Shown: one piece after another, positions 14,021 to 14,110 of the stretch
How the letters are laid out: each line of letters opens with the position of its first letter
Position numbering within the stretch: position 1 is the first letter of the stretch
Notes under the pieces: generated by a model
What the model saw: the letters and a program-made list of their open reading frames with translations, nothing else
The model's database searches: none
Told to the model about the DNA's origin: nothing
Assembly: GCA_009781565.1 (NCBI GenBank)
Contig: WQXV01000010.1
Coordinates: forward strand, 1 to 14,110
Direction of reading: 5' to 3'
Origin: Actinomycetes bacterium
GTDB lineage: Bacteria; Actinomycetota; Coriobacteriia; WRKU01
DNA length: 14,110 bases
Program-made: the position numbers and the translations under genes

Positions 14021-14110
14021 TTGTCCGCGACAAAGTGTGATGGAAAAAGACGAATGAGAACAACCTCGAAAAGATCATATTATCAAGCTGGATTCGTTCT
14101 TCTATGTGCC
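14021..14110 (+). CDS. N-terminal fragment of a gene running off the right edge, possibly exported
   Basis: The frame is open to the end of the window. Two starts compete: the TTG at 14021, with AGAGGA about 9 bases upstream, and the ATG at 14054, with only GGAAAAA upstream. From the ATG the peptide begins MRTTSKRSYYQAGFVLLCA, with basic residues then a hydrophobic stretch just beginning at the edge, compatible with a signal peptide or membrane segment. An in-frame stop at 13991 limits the start. A 17-codon frame (14004-14057) overlaps the later start through ATGA. Too little is visible to name the product. Confidence 0.4.
   Translation, partial: MSATKCDGKRRMRTTSKRSYYQAGFVLLCA

Overview
The window looks like a chromosomal segment of a moderately GC-rich Gram-positive bacterium, most likely a member of the Actinomycetota class Coriobacteriia. 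The reasons are an LPXTG-type surface protein built from pilin-like isopeptide domains, the block rpsF-ssb-rpsR-rplI next to dnaB and purA, a small SRP RNA directly in front of dnaX-ybaB-recR, and frequent GTG/TTG starts. The genus is inferred and was not tested by any search.

Left part (1-3505, + strand): the 3' portion of a very large cell-wall-anchored protein. It enters from outside the window and carries one SpaA-like domain, three FctA/Spy0128-like domains and four tandem 100-residue domains, each with a plausible Lys-Glu-Asn isopeptide triad, then a TPKTG sorting signal. A strong hairpin terminator closes it (3526-3551). Next come a truncated duplicate of a tRNA-Gly 3' half, a stretch of tRNA-like hairpins, and an intact tRNA-Gly(CCC) on the - strand.

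Middle (3788-6775, - strand): the translation/replication operon rpsF (S6), ssb, rpsR (S18), rplI (L9, with an unusual acidic C-terminal tail). It is led by a promoter inside the 3' end of the next gene and by a 5' UTR hairpin that may be an S6:S18 autoregulatory site. Upstream lies a double-membrane-segment M23 peptidase-like protein that lacks one catalytic histidine. A 319-base AT-rich divergent intergenic region with DnaA-box-like repeats separates it from dnaB.

Right part: dnaB (replicative helicase) and purA (adenylosuccinate synthetase) run on the + strand. A convergent DUF368/PopT-type undecaprenyl-phosphate transporter gene follows on the - strand. Divergently from it come the SRP RNA gene, dnaX (DNA polymerase III tau), ybaB/ebfC and recR, in the order known from Bacillus subtilis near its origin. 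After recR an intergenic region with a promoter leads into the first codons of a gene that leaves the window, perhaps an exported protein.

Together the window is mainly housekeeping replication, repair and translation genes typical of an origin-proximal region, bordered by cell-surface genes. I saw no defence system, CRISPR array, transposase or integrase. The noteworthy signals are the repeat architecture of the surface protein, the tRNA remnant, the acidic L9 tail, the degenerate M23 active site, the DnaA-box cluster, the candidate S6:S18 leader and the close ffs-dnaX arrangement.
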